Shown here: in pieces, positions 1 to 5,463 of the stretch | Layout: the number at the start of each line of letters is the position of its first letter | How positions within the stretch are numbered: position 1 is the first letter of the stretch | Source: an uncultured Bacilli bacterium | GTDB lineage: Bacteria; Bacillota_I; Bacilli_A; RF39; UBA660 | Length of the DNA stretch: 18,892 bases | Assembly: GCA_934098375.1 (NCBI GenBank) | Contig: CAKOOC010000025.1 | Span: 1 to 18,892, forward strand | Direction of reading: 5' to 3' | The notes under the pieces: model-generated | Database searches by the model: none | Told to the model about the DNA's origin: nothing | Seen by the model: the letters and a program-made list of their open reading frames with translations, nothing else | Program-made: the position numbers and the translations under genes

Positions 1-120
1 AGTTATATTTAAAGCTGCAGTAAAAAGGACAAGTACGCTTATTATAGAAAGCCACATAATTCTTTTATTCCCCTTCGTTTTATTTAAAATGTCACCTATT
101 TTTTCTTTATACTTATTCAT
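1..120 (-). CDS. N-terminus of a membrane-anchored exported protein (partial, runs off the left edge)
   Basis: Only the first 40 codons are present; the gene continues past the left edge. The start is the ATG at 118-120, preceded by a GGGTGA ribosome site at 127-132. The visible protein begins MNKYKEKIGDILNKTKGNKR, is rich in Lys near the N-terminus, and enters a hydrophobic stretch (about residues 21-40), as expected for a signal anchor or signal peptide. It is a paralogue of the glycine-rich protein at 8074-9798: 17 of the first 20 residues are shared or conservatively changed, the first 42 nucleotides of the two genes are identical, and both have the same promoter cassette. After residue 20 the hydrophobic segments diverge in sequence but keep their character. 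The mature protein cannot be seen, so its function is unknown; a surface location is inferred. Confidence 0.85.
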   Translation of the reverse strand, partial: MNKYKEKIGDILNKTKGNKRIMWLSIISVLVLFTAALNIT

Positions 121-215
121 AGAAAATCACCCAATATTTTCTACTTAATTATATAAATAACCCCCCCCATGTCAAGTTAATATTGTGCATACAAAAAGTC
201 TATGATATTAACCAC
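79..215 (-). repeat. Expression cassette repeat, copy A (pair with 9757-9893)
   Basis: This block aligns without gaps to 9757-9893: 126 of 137 positions match, and 79-132 is identical to 9757-9810. Read on the minus strand it contains the end of the upstream gene's terminator, the -35 box, a G8 spacer, the -10 box, the ribosome site and the first 14 codons of the protein. Outside the block the flanks are unrelated. The unusual conservation of non-coding sequence points to recent duplication or gene conversion. Confidence 0.9.
148..175 (-). promoter_or_regulatory. Sigma-A-type promoter with a G8 tract in the spacer (copy A)
   Basis: On the minus strand there is a TTGACA -35 box (170-175), a 16-bp spacer (154-169) and a TATAAT -10 box (148-153), both boxes perfect consensus. 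The spacer contains eight consecutive G (C on the plus strand, 161-168). The expected start of transcription is near 141, leaving a leader of about 20 nt before the ATG at 120. Change in the G-run length would move the spacer away from 16-17 bp and alter promoter strength; this switching is inferred from known systems. Confidence 0.85.
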
Positions 216-240
216 TTATAGTAGCAAACCATAGACTTTT
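194..240 (-). terminator. Terminator after efp
   Basis: An 11-bp inverted repeat (AAAAGTCTATG at 194-204, CATAGACTTTT at 230-240) lies just after the efp stop codon and, read on the minus strand, ends in a T-run. The loop is long (25 nt). The 193-215 half is shared with the priA terminator at 9871-9893, so the terminator is partly inside the repeated cassette. Confidence 0.65.
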
Positions 241-250
241 AAATTTAAAA

Positions 251-811
251 CTAAGCTCTTGATGAATATTTACCATCTTTAGTAGTTACAATAATTTTTT
301 CTCCTTGAGAAATAAACATAGGAACTTTTATTACATAACCACTTTCAATAGTAGCATCTTTCATAGCGTTATTTGTTGTATTGCCTTTTACAGCATCAGT
401 TGTTTCGGTTACTGTATATTCAATTTTTTCAGGTAAAACAATACCTAATATTTCACCTTGATACATTTGAACTTCAATTTCTAAACCCTCTTTTAAGAAT
501 TTAACATCATCACCAATGATAGATTCGTTAATTTCCATTTGGCTATAATCATCAGTATTCATAAATACATAGTCATTACCTTGTTTATATAGATATTGCA
601 TATGTAATTTATCAACATGAGCCTTTTCTAATTTTAGAGTTGTATTAAATGTATCTTCAACTGTAGCACCAGTTCTTAAATTACGATATTTAATTCTTAC
701 GAAAGCAGGACCTTTTCCTGGTTTAACATGTTGGAAATCGATAACCATGCATAAATTTCCATCTAGAATTAAAGTCATACCGTTTTTAATATCATTAATA
801 TTAACATTCAT
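251..811 (-). CDS. efp: Elongation factor P
   Basis: EF-P binds the ribosome between the P and E sites and rescues stalling at consecutive prolines. The 186-residue length and three-domain layout match the family: an N-terminal KOW-like domain (about 1-65), a central OB domain (about 66-128) and a C-terminal OB domain (about 129-186). The acceptor-stem tip loop reads KPGKGPAF, with Lys33 at the position that is modified post-translationally in other bacteria. The C-terminus includes the family motif around VPMFISQGEKI. The ATG at 811 has an AAAGGAG ribosome site and lies 15 nt after the rpmG stop codon, so the two genes form an operon driven by the promoter at 1024-1053. A terminator follows at 194-240. 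No anomaly was seen. Confidence 0.97.
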   Translation of the reverse strand: MNVNINDIKNGMTLILDGNLCMVIDFQHVKPGKGPAFVRIKYRNLRTGATVEDTFNTTLKLEKAHVDKLHMQYLYKQGNDYVFMNTDDYSQMEINESIIGDDVKFLKEGLEIEVQMYQGEILGIVLPEKIEYTVTETTDAVKGNTTNNAMKDATIESGYVIKVPMFISQGEKIIVTTKDGKYSSRA

Positions 812-826
812 AAAATTACTCCTTTA

Positions 827-994
827 TTATTTTTTCTCTTTAAACACTTGGACTTTTTTACATTTTGGACAGAATTTTTTAATTTCTAACTTATCTGGAG
901 TGTTTGCTTTATTTTTTTCACTTGGTCTTATAAATGAACCACAAACGCTGCATTTTAATTCAATGCTTTCACGATTTTCATTTTTCTTAGCCAT
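827..994 (-). CDS. rpmG: Ribosomal protein L33 (bL33), zinc-binding form
   Basis: This 55-residue protein is a component of the large ribosomal subunit near the E site. It shows the family pattern: a basic N-terminus (MAKKNENRESIELKCSVC), a central segment and a basic C-terminus. Two CxxC pairs (Cys15/Cys18 and Cys42/Cys45) make this the four-cysteine, zinc-binding form rather than the cysteine-free paralogue that many Bacillota induce when zinc is scarce. The ATG at 994 is preceded by AGGAGGA (1001-1007). It is the first gene of an operon with efp, and a class B PBP gene lies upstream on the same strand, an arrangement also seen in other Bacillota. Confidence 0.95.
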   Translation of the reverse strand: MAKKNENRESIELKCSVCGSFIRPSEKNKANTPDKLEIKKFCPKCKKVQVFKEKK

Positions 995-1023
995 GGTTAT
1001 TCCTCCTTTTTCATTGCCTTAGT

Positions 1024-1053
1024 ATTATATCATATATTTTAAAGGTTTATCAA
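1024..1053 (-). promoter_or_regulatory. Promoter of the rpmG-efp operon
   Basis: On the minus strand TTGATA (1048-1053) and TATAAT (1024-1029) are separated by 18 bp. The start of transcription is expected near 1017, about 20 nt before the rpmG start. Immediately upstream (1060-1090) are three degenerate 10-bp repeats. Confidence 0.75.
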
Positions 1054-1099
1054 TATAAATTATGAGTTTTATGAGGCTTTATGAAGGAATTTTTTAGTT

Positions 1100-3028
1100 T
1101 TAAGCATAATTATCATAAACTAAAGTACTAACTCTTCTCATTATTTTAGCATTTATAGGATATTTATAATTAGATACATTATTCTTATATTTTATATTAG
1201 GACTAACAATTATTATGCTAAATTTAGGATCTTCAAAAGGAGCATACATAATATAGGAAGTTGAAACAGTTTGTTTATCGATTTTACCATCTAAATTTGT
1301 GTCCATAAAACTTTCAGCAGTACCCGTTTTGCCAGCGGATGTAAACTTATGAGTTGTATATGAATAACCAGTACCACTTTTATTTACCTCATACAAGCCT
1401 TTTCTAATGCGGTCTAAATATTTATCTTCAATTAAGGGTTTATTTAAAACTTTATTTTGTTTTTCATAGTAGATTGAGCCATCATTATTTAAAATATATT
1501 TAAGTAAGGATAATTCTTTTCTCTTTCCCGTCGCAATGGTATTTATATACTGACTTAAGCTAATAGGCGTATAGGTATCGTACTGACCAATAGACATATT
1601 AAGTAATAAATCATCACTGTAAGTTGTGCCTTTTTGCCCAGTACTTTCATTTATTAAATCAATATTAGTTTTAGTCCCAAGACCATATGATGCAAAGGTA
1701 TCTCGGTATATGTCAAAATGACTTTTATTAGCATTTAAAGTTATTCCCGCTTTATATTTATGACCAGTTAAGCCAACTGCGATTAGATACTGAAAATAAT
1801 TACTACTCATGCGAAGGGCTTCGATATCATTCATAACTCCTAAAGTTTTCCAAGAACATTTGCCGCCTTGATTTTTTAAATAAACACAGCCATCTTTTAC
1901 TTTAGTATTTTCATCAATAATATGATTGTTGTAACCGACAGAAATACTAGCTCCTTTTACCGCACTACCAATTGTAAAAGAATTTATAACATTATAATAA
2001 GAATAGTCATTAAAGGTTTGATCATCATTTAAATTTTTTCCAATTAAAGAAATAACTTCTCCAGTAACGGGATTACTAACAACCATATATGATGTATTAT
2101 AATATTTAGTGTTATATTCTTTTTTAGCCGTAAGCATTTCTTCTTCCATGATTTTTTCAATATCCATTTGCATTTTAATATCAATACTTAAGACTAAGTC
2201 TTTACCTTTTTCTTCGTCTTTTATTTTAGTTATTTTATTATCTTTTACTTCGTACTTTGCTTTAGTTCCTTTTAAATAATCATCATAAATATATTCTAAG
2301 TTGGTAACTCCTACTCGGTCGTTTAATTTGTAACCTTTTTTAAGATAATAATTTTTAAGTTCGTAAGGAATTCCCTGTTTATATGATGATACTACACCTA
2401 AAACATCTCTTAGTAAACTTTTATATGGATAGTAACGCTCCCAAGTTATTTCAGTTCTAATACCTTTTAAATCCATGCTATTTACCTTGTTATATTCTTC
2501 TTTAGTTAAATTTTTTTTAATTATTTTGTCTTCATAACTGTAACCATCTGTTAGTAATTTATAAATATAAGCAGCTTTAGAATTTACCTTGTTTAATTTT
2601 TCCTCACTTATTAAAGATAATTTTTCTTCTAAAATGTCTTTAGAACTAATTTTTCTTTCTTCGTATTTTTTTAAAGAATCACTGCTTATTAATTTATCTA
2701 TTTCATTTTTATTATTTAAATAGTAATAATATCTTTTATCATAGTCAGTTAGATTTTCATTAATATCAATTATTTCCGCTAGTTTTTCACTGATAGTTAT
2801 AACTTCACTATTTTTAATATTAAGTTTATTAAAGACTAAAGATTTGACTCCAATGTTGTCCACTAAAATATTTCCTTTTACATCAAGAATGCGTCCTCTT
2901 GGTGCAGTTAAACCTTCAAATACTGAATTATTTATGGTATAAGCATTATTTTGATTTAAGGAAATAATACGATATAAACAAATTAAATTGATAGTTACAA
3001 TGAGCAAAACCACTATATTTCTTTTCAT
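1100..3028 (-). CDS. Class B penicillin-binding protein (PBP2-like transpeptidase)
   Basis: A monofunctional D,D-transpeptidase that would cross-link peptidoglycan outside the membrane. The 642-residue protein starts with a short basic segment and one membrane anchor (about residues 4-24). The PBP dimerisation domain follows, opening with the family motif APRGRILDVKGN (42-53). The transpeptidase domain occupies about 310-642 and carries the three active-site motifs: SxxK as SAVK (355-358, catalytic Ser355), SxN as SSN (408-410) and KTG (567-569). The SxxK setting is IGSAVKG where most relatives have PGSTFK-like residues. The start ATG lacks a clear ribosome site; a CATAAT -10-like box (3035-3040) sits so close that the mRNA could be leaderless. 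No terminator hairpin was found between it and rpmG. An elongation (PBP2/RodA-type) role is likely, but a division-type role cannot be excluded. Confidence 0.92.
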   Translation of the reverse strand: MKRNIVVLLIVTINLICLYRIISLNQNNAYTINNSVFEGLTAPRGRILDVKGNILVDNIGVKSLVFNKLNIKNSEVITISEKLAEIIDINENLTDYDKRYYYYLNNKNEIDKLISSDSLKKYEERKISSKDILEEKLSLISEEKLNKVNSKAAYIYKLLTDGYSYEDKIIKKNLTKEEYNKVNSMDLKGIRTEITWERYYPYKSLLRDVLGVVSSYKQGIPYELKNYYLKKGYKLNDRVGVTNLEYIYDDYLKGTKAKYEVKDNKITKIKDEEKGKDLVLSIDIKMQMDIEKIMEEEMLTAKKEYNTKYYNTSYMVVSNPVTGEVISLIGKNLNDDQTFNDYSYYNVINSFTIGSAVKGASISVGYNNHIIDENTKVKDGCVYLKNQGGKCSWKTLGVMNDIEALRMSSNYFQYLIAVGLTGHKYKAGITLNANKSHFDIYRDTFASYGLGTKTNIDLINESTGQKGTTYSDDLLLNMSIGQYDTYTPISLSQYINTIATGKRKELSLLKYILNNDGSIYYEKQNKVLNKPLIEDKYLDRIRKGLYEVNKSGTGYSYTTHKFTSAGKTGTAESFMDTNLDGKIDKQTVSTSYIMYAPFEDPKFSIIIVSPNIKYKNNVSNYKYPINAKIMRRVSTLVYDNYA

Positions 3029-3085
3029 ATTTTTATTATGGTTTATTTTAAGAATTTATTACATATGATATATAAGGGTGAAGAT

Positions 3086-3331
3086 ATGGATATTATTGAT
3101 TTGTATGTAAGAAATATGAGCGTAAGTAATGTTAGAGACTTTGCTTATAAGAATGATATTGCTTTAAGTGATGAGGAAACCGATTTTGTTTATAATTTTA
3201 TTAAGAATAATTATCGTGAAGTTATAAAAAATAGAGATAGTTTTGATCTTAGTGCATATAAAGAAAAGTTTTCCGAAGAAAACTTTCAAAAAATTGAAAA
3301 ATTAATTAAGAAATATATTAGTTATTTATAA
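3086..3331 (+). CDS. YqfT-like small protein (DUF2624-type)
   Basis: This 81-residue, charged, probably all-helical protein has no membrane segment. The pattern (residues around VRDFAYKNDIALSDEETDFV, then a conserved Phe-Ile-Lys stretch) resembles the YqfT/DUF2624 family, and in Bacillus subtilis yqfT neighbours the nfo orthologue yqfS, which supports the match. An upstream in-frame ATG at 3038 exists, but the ATG at 3086 is chosen because it follows a GGGTGA ribosome site (3076-3081) at good spacing. The gene is divergent from the PBP gene and its last 14 nt overlap the 3' end of nfo on the opposite strand. The biochemical function of the family is not known. Confidence 0.7.
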   Translation: MDIIDLYVRNMSVSNVRDFAYKNDIALSDEETDFVYNFIKNNYREVIKNRDSFDLSAYKEKFSEENFQKIEKLIKKYISYL

Positions 3332-4193
3332 CATCCATAATTAGGTTGCCATTAAAAGTACCACTTTTGATCATAGCGATTTCTTCTTTGTATGGAGGTT
3401 TATCATTAATATATGGTGTTTCTAGTATTTTAGGAACATCTTTTAATTTGGGATGATTAATTATATTCATTAAAGTATCAAAGCCAATTGTGCCATAGCC
3501 AATATTTTCATGGCGATCTTTATGAGAACCTAAAGCGTTTTTAGAATCATTTATATGAATACATTTTATTTTATCGATGCCAATATACTTATTAAATAAC
3601 TCTAAGTAACGGTCGAATTCTTTTAAATCAACTCCAGAATCATTTAAATGGCAAGTATCTAAACAGACACCGATGTGGTCTTTTAATTCGATATTTTTAA
3701 TTATAGACCATAATTCATCCATCTTAGAACCTATTTCAGTACCTTTTCCCGCCATTGTTTCGAGTAAAATAGTAGTTACATCGTCTTCTCTAATAACTTT
3801 ATTTAAACCATTTATAATATTACTTATAGCAGTAACTTTATCATGCTTAACAGCAGAACCAGGATGAAGAACAATATATTTTATTTGCATTTGTTTACAT
3901 CTATCTAATTCTTTTCTTAAAAATTCAATGCTAAATTCATACTTTTCTGGCTCCATATTATTTGCTAAATTGATGATATAAGGCGCATGACAAATAACAT
4001 TTTCTAAAGAGATATTATTTTCTTTCATTTTATTTAGGGCTAAAAAAGTATATTCATCATTAATACTAGAACGCACGGTATTTTGAGGAGCACCAGTATA
4101 AAACATGAAAGCATTAGAGCCATAACTAAGAGCCTCATTAACACTTCCAAGTAATTGATCATTTTTAAATCTTACATGTGAACCGATTATCAT
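3318..4193 (-). CDS. nfo: Endonuclease IV (AP endonuclease)
   Basis: A base-excision repair enzyme that cuts DNA 5' of abasic sites. The 291-residue length is normal for this TIM-barrel family. All expected metal ligands can be placed: His69 (CHAPY), His110 (LHPGS), Glu145 (ETMAGKGTE), Asp179 and His182 (CLDTCH), His213 (HINDSK), Asp226 and His228 (HKDRHENIGYG) and Glu258 (LETPY), enough for the three-zinc centre. The ATG at 4193 is preceded by a GGTGA ribosome site. A TGTTATAAT extended -10 box (from 4210) lies just upstream, inside the intergenic region after the prepilin terminator, so nfo is probably transcribed on its own with a very short leader. Its 3' end overlaps the convergent YqfT-like gene by 14 nt. 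Confidence 0.97.
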   Translation of the reverse strand: MIIGSHVRFKNDQLLGSVNEALSYGSNAFMFYTGAPQNTVRSSINDEYTFLALNKMKENNISLENVICHAPYIINLANNMEPEKYEFSIEFLRKELDRCKQMQIKYIVLHPGSAVKHDKVTAISNIINGLNKVIREDDVTTILLETMAGKGTEIGSKMDELWSIIKNIELKDHIGVCLDTCHLNDSGVDLKEFDRYLELFNKYIGIDKIKCIHINDSKNALGSHKDRHENIGYGTIGFDTLMNIINHPKLKDVPKILETPYINDKPPYKEEIAMIKSGTFNGNLIMDVINN

Positions 4194-4209
4194 TTAAATC
4201 ACCATAAAG

Positions 4210-4218
4210 ATTATAACA
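4210..4218 (-). promoter_or_regulatory. Extended -10 promoter of nfo
   Basis: On the minus strand TGTTATAAT is a TGn-extended, consensus -10 box. No good -35 box exists at 17 bp because that position falls inside the prepilin terminator hairpin. The leader would be about 10 nt. Confidence 0.55.
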
Positions 4219-4250
4219 CAAAAAAAGTCAGTTTTAAACTGAACTTTTTT
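4219..4250 (-). terminator. Terminator after the prepilin-like gene
   Basis: An inverted repeat (AAAAAAGTTCAGTTT against AAACTGACTTTTTT on the minus strand, one bulged base) begins 1-2 nt after the prepilin stop codon and ends in a T-run. Its arms also end in A and T runs on the plus strand, so it could work in both directions. Confidence 0.85.
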
Positions 4251-4251
4251 A

Positions 4252-4770
4252 TTAAGAAGATGTTACTGAATTTGGAATATCAGCCTCAGATACGGTTGGT
4301 GTTGCAGGACATTCTGTGAATGTAACTTTCTTTCCTTCTGTATCAGCATCAATTGTGTCTCTTCCAACAATTACATGAGTTTTATATGTAGTTTGTACGC
4401 CGGATTTTACTGCTTCAAGTTCTTGAGCAAGTATATTTACAGCAGCATAGTTAGAGTCTCTTAGGGTTAAGAAATAATATTCTTTTTCACCATGAACTAG
4501 TCTTTGAACGTAGCCTTCGTATGAACCGTGAGCACCATCAACTAATTCGTTAATAGTATAACATTTTTTTATTGTTCCATTAACCATGGCAGTTGATTGA
4601 GATTGTGCTTGTGCTGAGTTAATTAGTTTTTCACCATAAACAGCAAATGAGTTTCTACGAGCATCTGTCATACTATTTAATACAGATGGTACGGCGATAA
4701 TCATGATAATTGCTAAAACAACGATAACTGCTAATAATTCTACCAAAGTAAAACCTTTTTTATTTTTCAT
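4252..4770 (-). CDS. Type IV prepilin-like protein (GspG/ComGC-type N-terminus)
   Basis: The N-terminus is a classic prepilin leader: short and basic (MKNKKG), then FTLVE with Glu at +5 after the expected cleavage behind Gly6, then a hydrophobic helix (about 7-30) ending in AVPSVLNSM. A prepilin peptidase would cleave and methylate it, and the mature protein would sit in the membrane or assemble into a pilus or pseudopilus. The globular part (31-172) holds two cysteines (Cys70, Cys154) that could form a disulphide, and a Thr/Pro/Ser-rich tail. The gene has its own strong promoter (4794-4822) and terminator; no pilus assembly ATPase, platform protein or peptidase lies in the window. It could be a major pilin, a competence pseudopilin or an independent surface protein; the sequence does not decide. 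Confidence 0.85.
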   Translation of the reverse strand: MKNKKGFTLVELLAVIVVLAIIMIIAVPSVLNSMTDARRNSFAVYGEKLINSAQAQSQSTAMVNGTIKKCYTINELVDGAHGSYEGYVQRLVHGEKEYYFLTLRDSNYAAVNILAQELEAVKSGVQTTYKTHVIVGRDTIDADTEGKKVTFTECPATPTVSEADIPNSVTSS

Positions 4771-4793
4771 TCTCTCTCCTACTTTCTAAATAA

Positions 4794-4822
4794 ATTATAT
4801 AAAAAGTAGTAAGTAAAGTCAA
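4794..4822 (-). promoter_or_regulatory. Promoter of the prepilin-like gene, with a dyad on the -35 box
   Basis: On the minus strand TTGACT (4817-4822) and TATAAT (4794-4799) are separated by 17 bp. A 7-bp inverted repeat (AATGCTA/TAGCATT, 4821-4837, loop TTT) touches the -35 box and overlaps the ylbE stop codon; it could be a weak ylbE terminator stem or an operator. A GGAG ribosome site follows. Confidence 0.8.
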
Positions 4823-4824
4823 TG

Positions 4825-5046
4825 CTATTTTAGCATTTTAAAGATAGTATTAACGGTATCTAATGTACTTAAAGTGTCAGTTACTTTATTTGTTTTTTCA
4901 TTTCGTTTATCTTTTTTATACTCGCTTAGTAAATCTTTATAATATTTATCACTGCGATTTAAATATTTGTACCAATAAGAATTTTTTCTTAAATAATCAT
5001 GAAGATTTTTATCATTATTAATTTTTATTAAAATTTCTGTTTTCAT
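4825..5046 (-). CDS. ylbE: YlbE-like protein
   Basis: This 73-residue soluble protein matches the YlbE pattern: an N-terminal helix, the Trp-Tyr segment (RKNSYWYKYLNRS) and a C-terminal helix ending near IFKMLK. It follows ylbD directly, as in Bacillus, and the two genes overlap in a TAATG junction at 5044-5048, implying translational coupling. No enzymatic motif is present and the role of the family is unknown. The identification rests on the residue pattern together with the partner gene. Confidence 0.75.
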   Translation of the reverse strand: MKTEILIKINNDKNLHDYLRKNSYWYKYLNRSDKYYKDLLSEYKKDKRNEKTNKVTDTLSTLDTVNTIFKMLK

Positions 5047-5417
5047 TAATCACCAAAAAATTTGGTTATTGGTCTAGGACTTTTAGGAATAACGTTTTCT
5101 GTTTTTACAGGATTCTTACTGGTAAGTTCTTGAATTACATTTATGGCTTTTTGGGCATTATTGATATATTTTTGAACATTATCAATATTAATATTTTTAA
5201 CTAAACTAGCTAGCTCGGCTAAAGATGTACTTTTAGCCCTACTTTCTTCTGCATTTAAAGGACTTTCATCTTTATATTTATCCCAAACATTTTTATCATC
5301 ACCGTACATATCATAAATTTCGTAAAAATCTTGCCAAGTATTTTTCTTATCTTTAATATATGATACTAGTTCGGGATGCTTTTGGACAAAACTTTTAAAT
5401 TCTTCTTTTTTATCCAT
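5046..5417 (-). CDS. ylbD: YlbD-like putative coat protein
   Basis: A 123-residue charged protein whose first half (FVQKHPELVSYIKD, KNTWQDFYEIYDMYG, then a W-x-x-Y segment) fits the YlbD family, annotated in Bacillus as a putative spore coat protein. The C-terminal half has a helical segment and ends with a Pro-rich tail (PKSPRPITKFFGD). Finding it in a genome not shown to sporulate means the coat role should not be assumed. The ATG at 5417 has an AGGTGG ribosome site at 5426-5431, but that site lies in the arm of a long hairpin (5421-5459) between parC and this gene. It is probably cotranscribed with ylbE, and possibly with parC by read-through. Confidence 0.75.
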   Translation of the reverse strand: MDKKEEFKSFVQKHPELVSYIKDKKNTWQDFYEIYDMYGDDKNVWDKYKDESPLNAEESRAKSTSLAELASLVKNINIDNVQKYINNAQKAINVIQELTSKNPVKTENVIPKSPRPITKFFGD

Positions 5418-5420
5418 TAT

Positions 5421-5459
5421 AAAACCACCTATTAAATTATATTTTTAATAAGTGGTTTT
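5421..5459 (-). promoter_or_regulatory. Hairpin between parC and ylbD that covers the ylbD ribosome site
   Basis: Arms 5421-5436 and 5444-5459 pair over 16 positions with one C/A mismatch and a 7-nt loop. On the minus strand the 3' arm contains AGGTGG, the ylbD ribosome site, and is followed by TTTTATAATG, so the T-run is short for a terminator. It may be a weak parC terminator, an element that hides the ribosome site in read-through mRNA, or both. Confidence 0.7.
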
Positions 5460-5463
5460 TAGA

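Noticed and set aside
161..168. The C8 run as an assembly or sequencing error
   Set aside because: An independent second locus (9839-9846) has the same run at the same promoter position; its length may still be a consensus of several true lengths.
747..1022. Plus-strand open frame opposite efp and rpmG
   Set aside because: It is antisense to two conserved translation genes and contains no recognisable domain; its hydrophobicity is a by-product of the complement of Lys/Glu codons.
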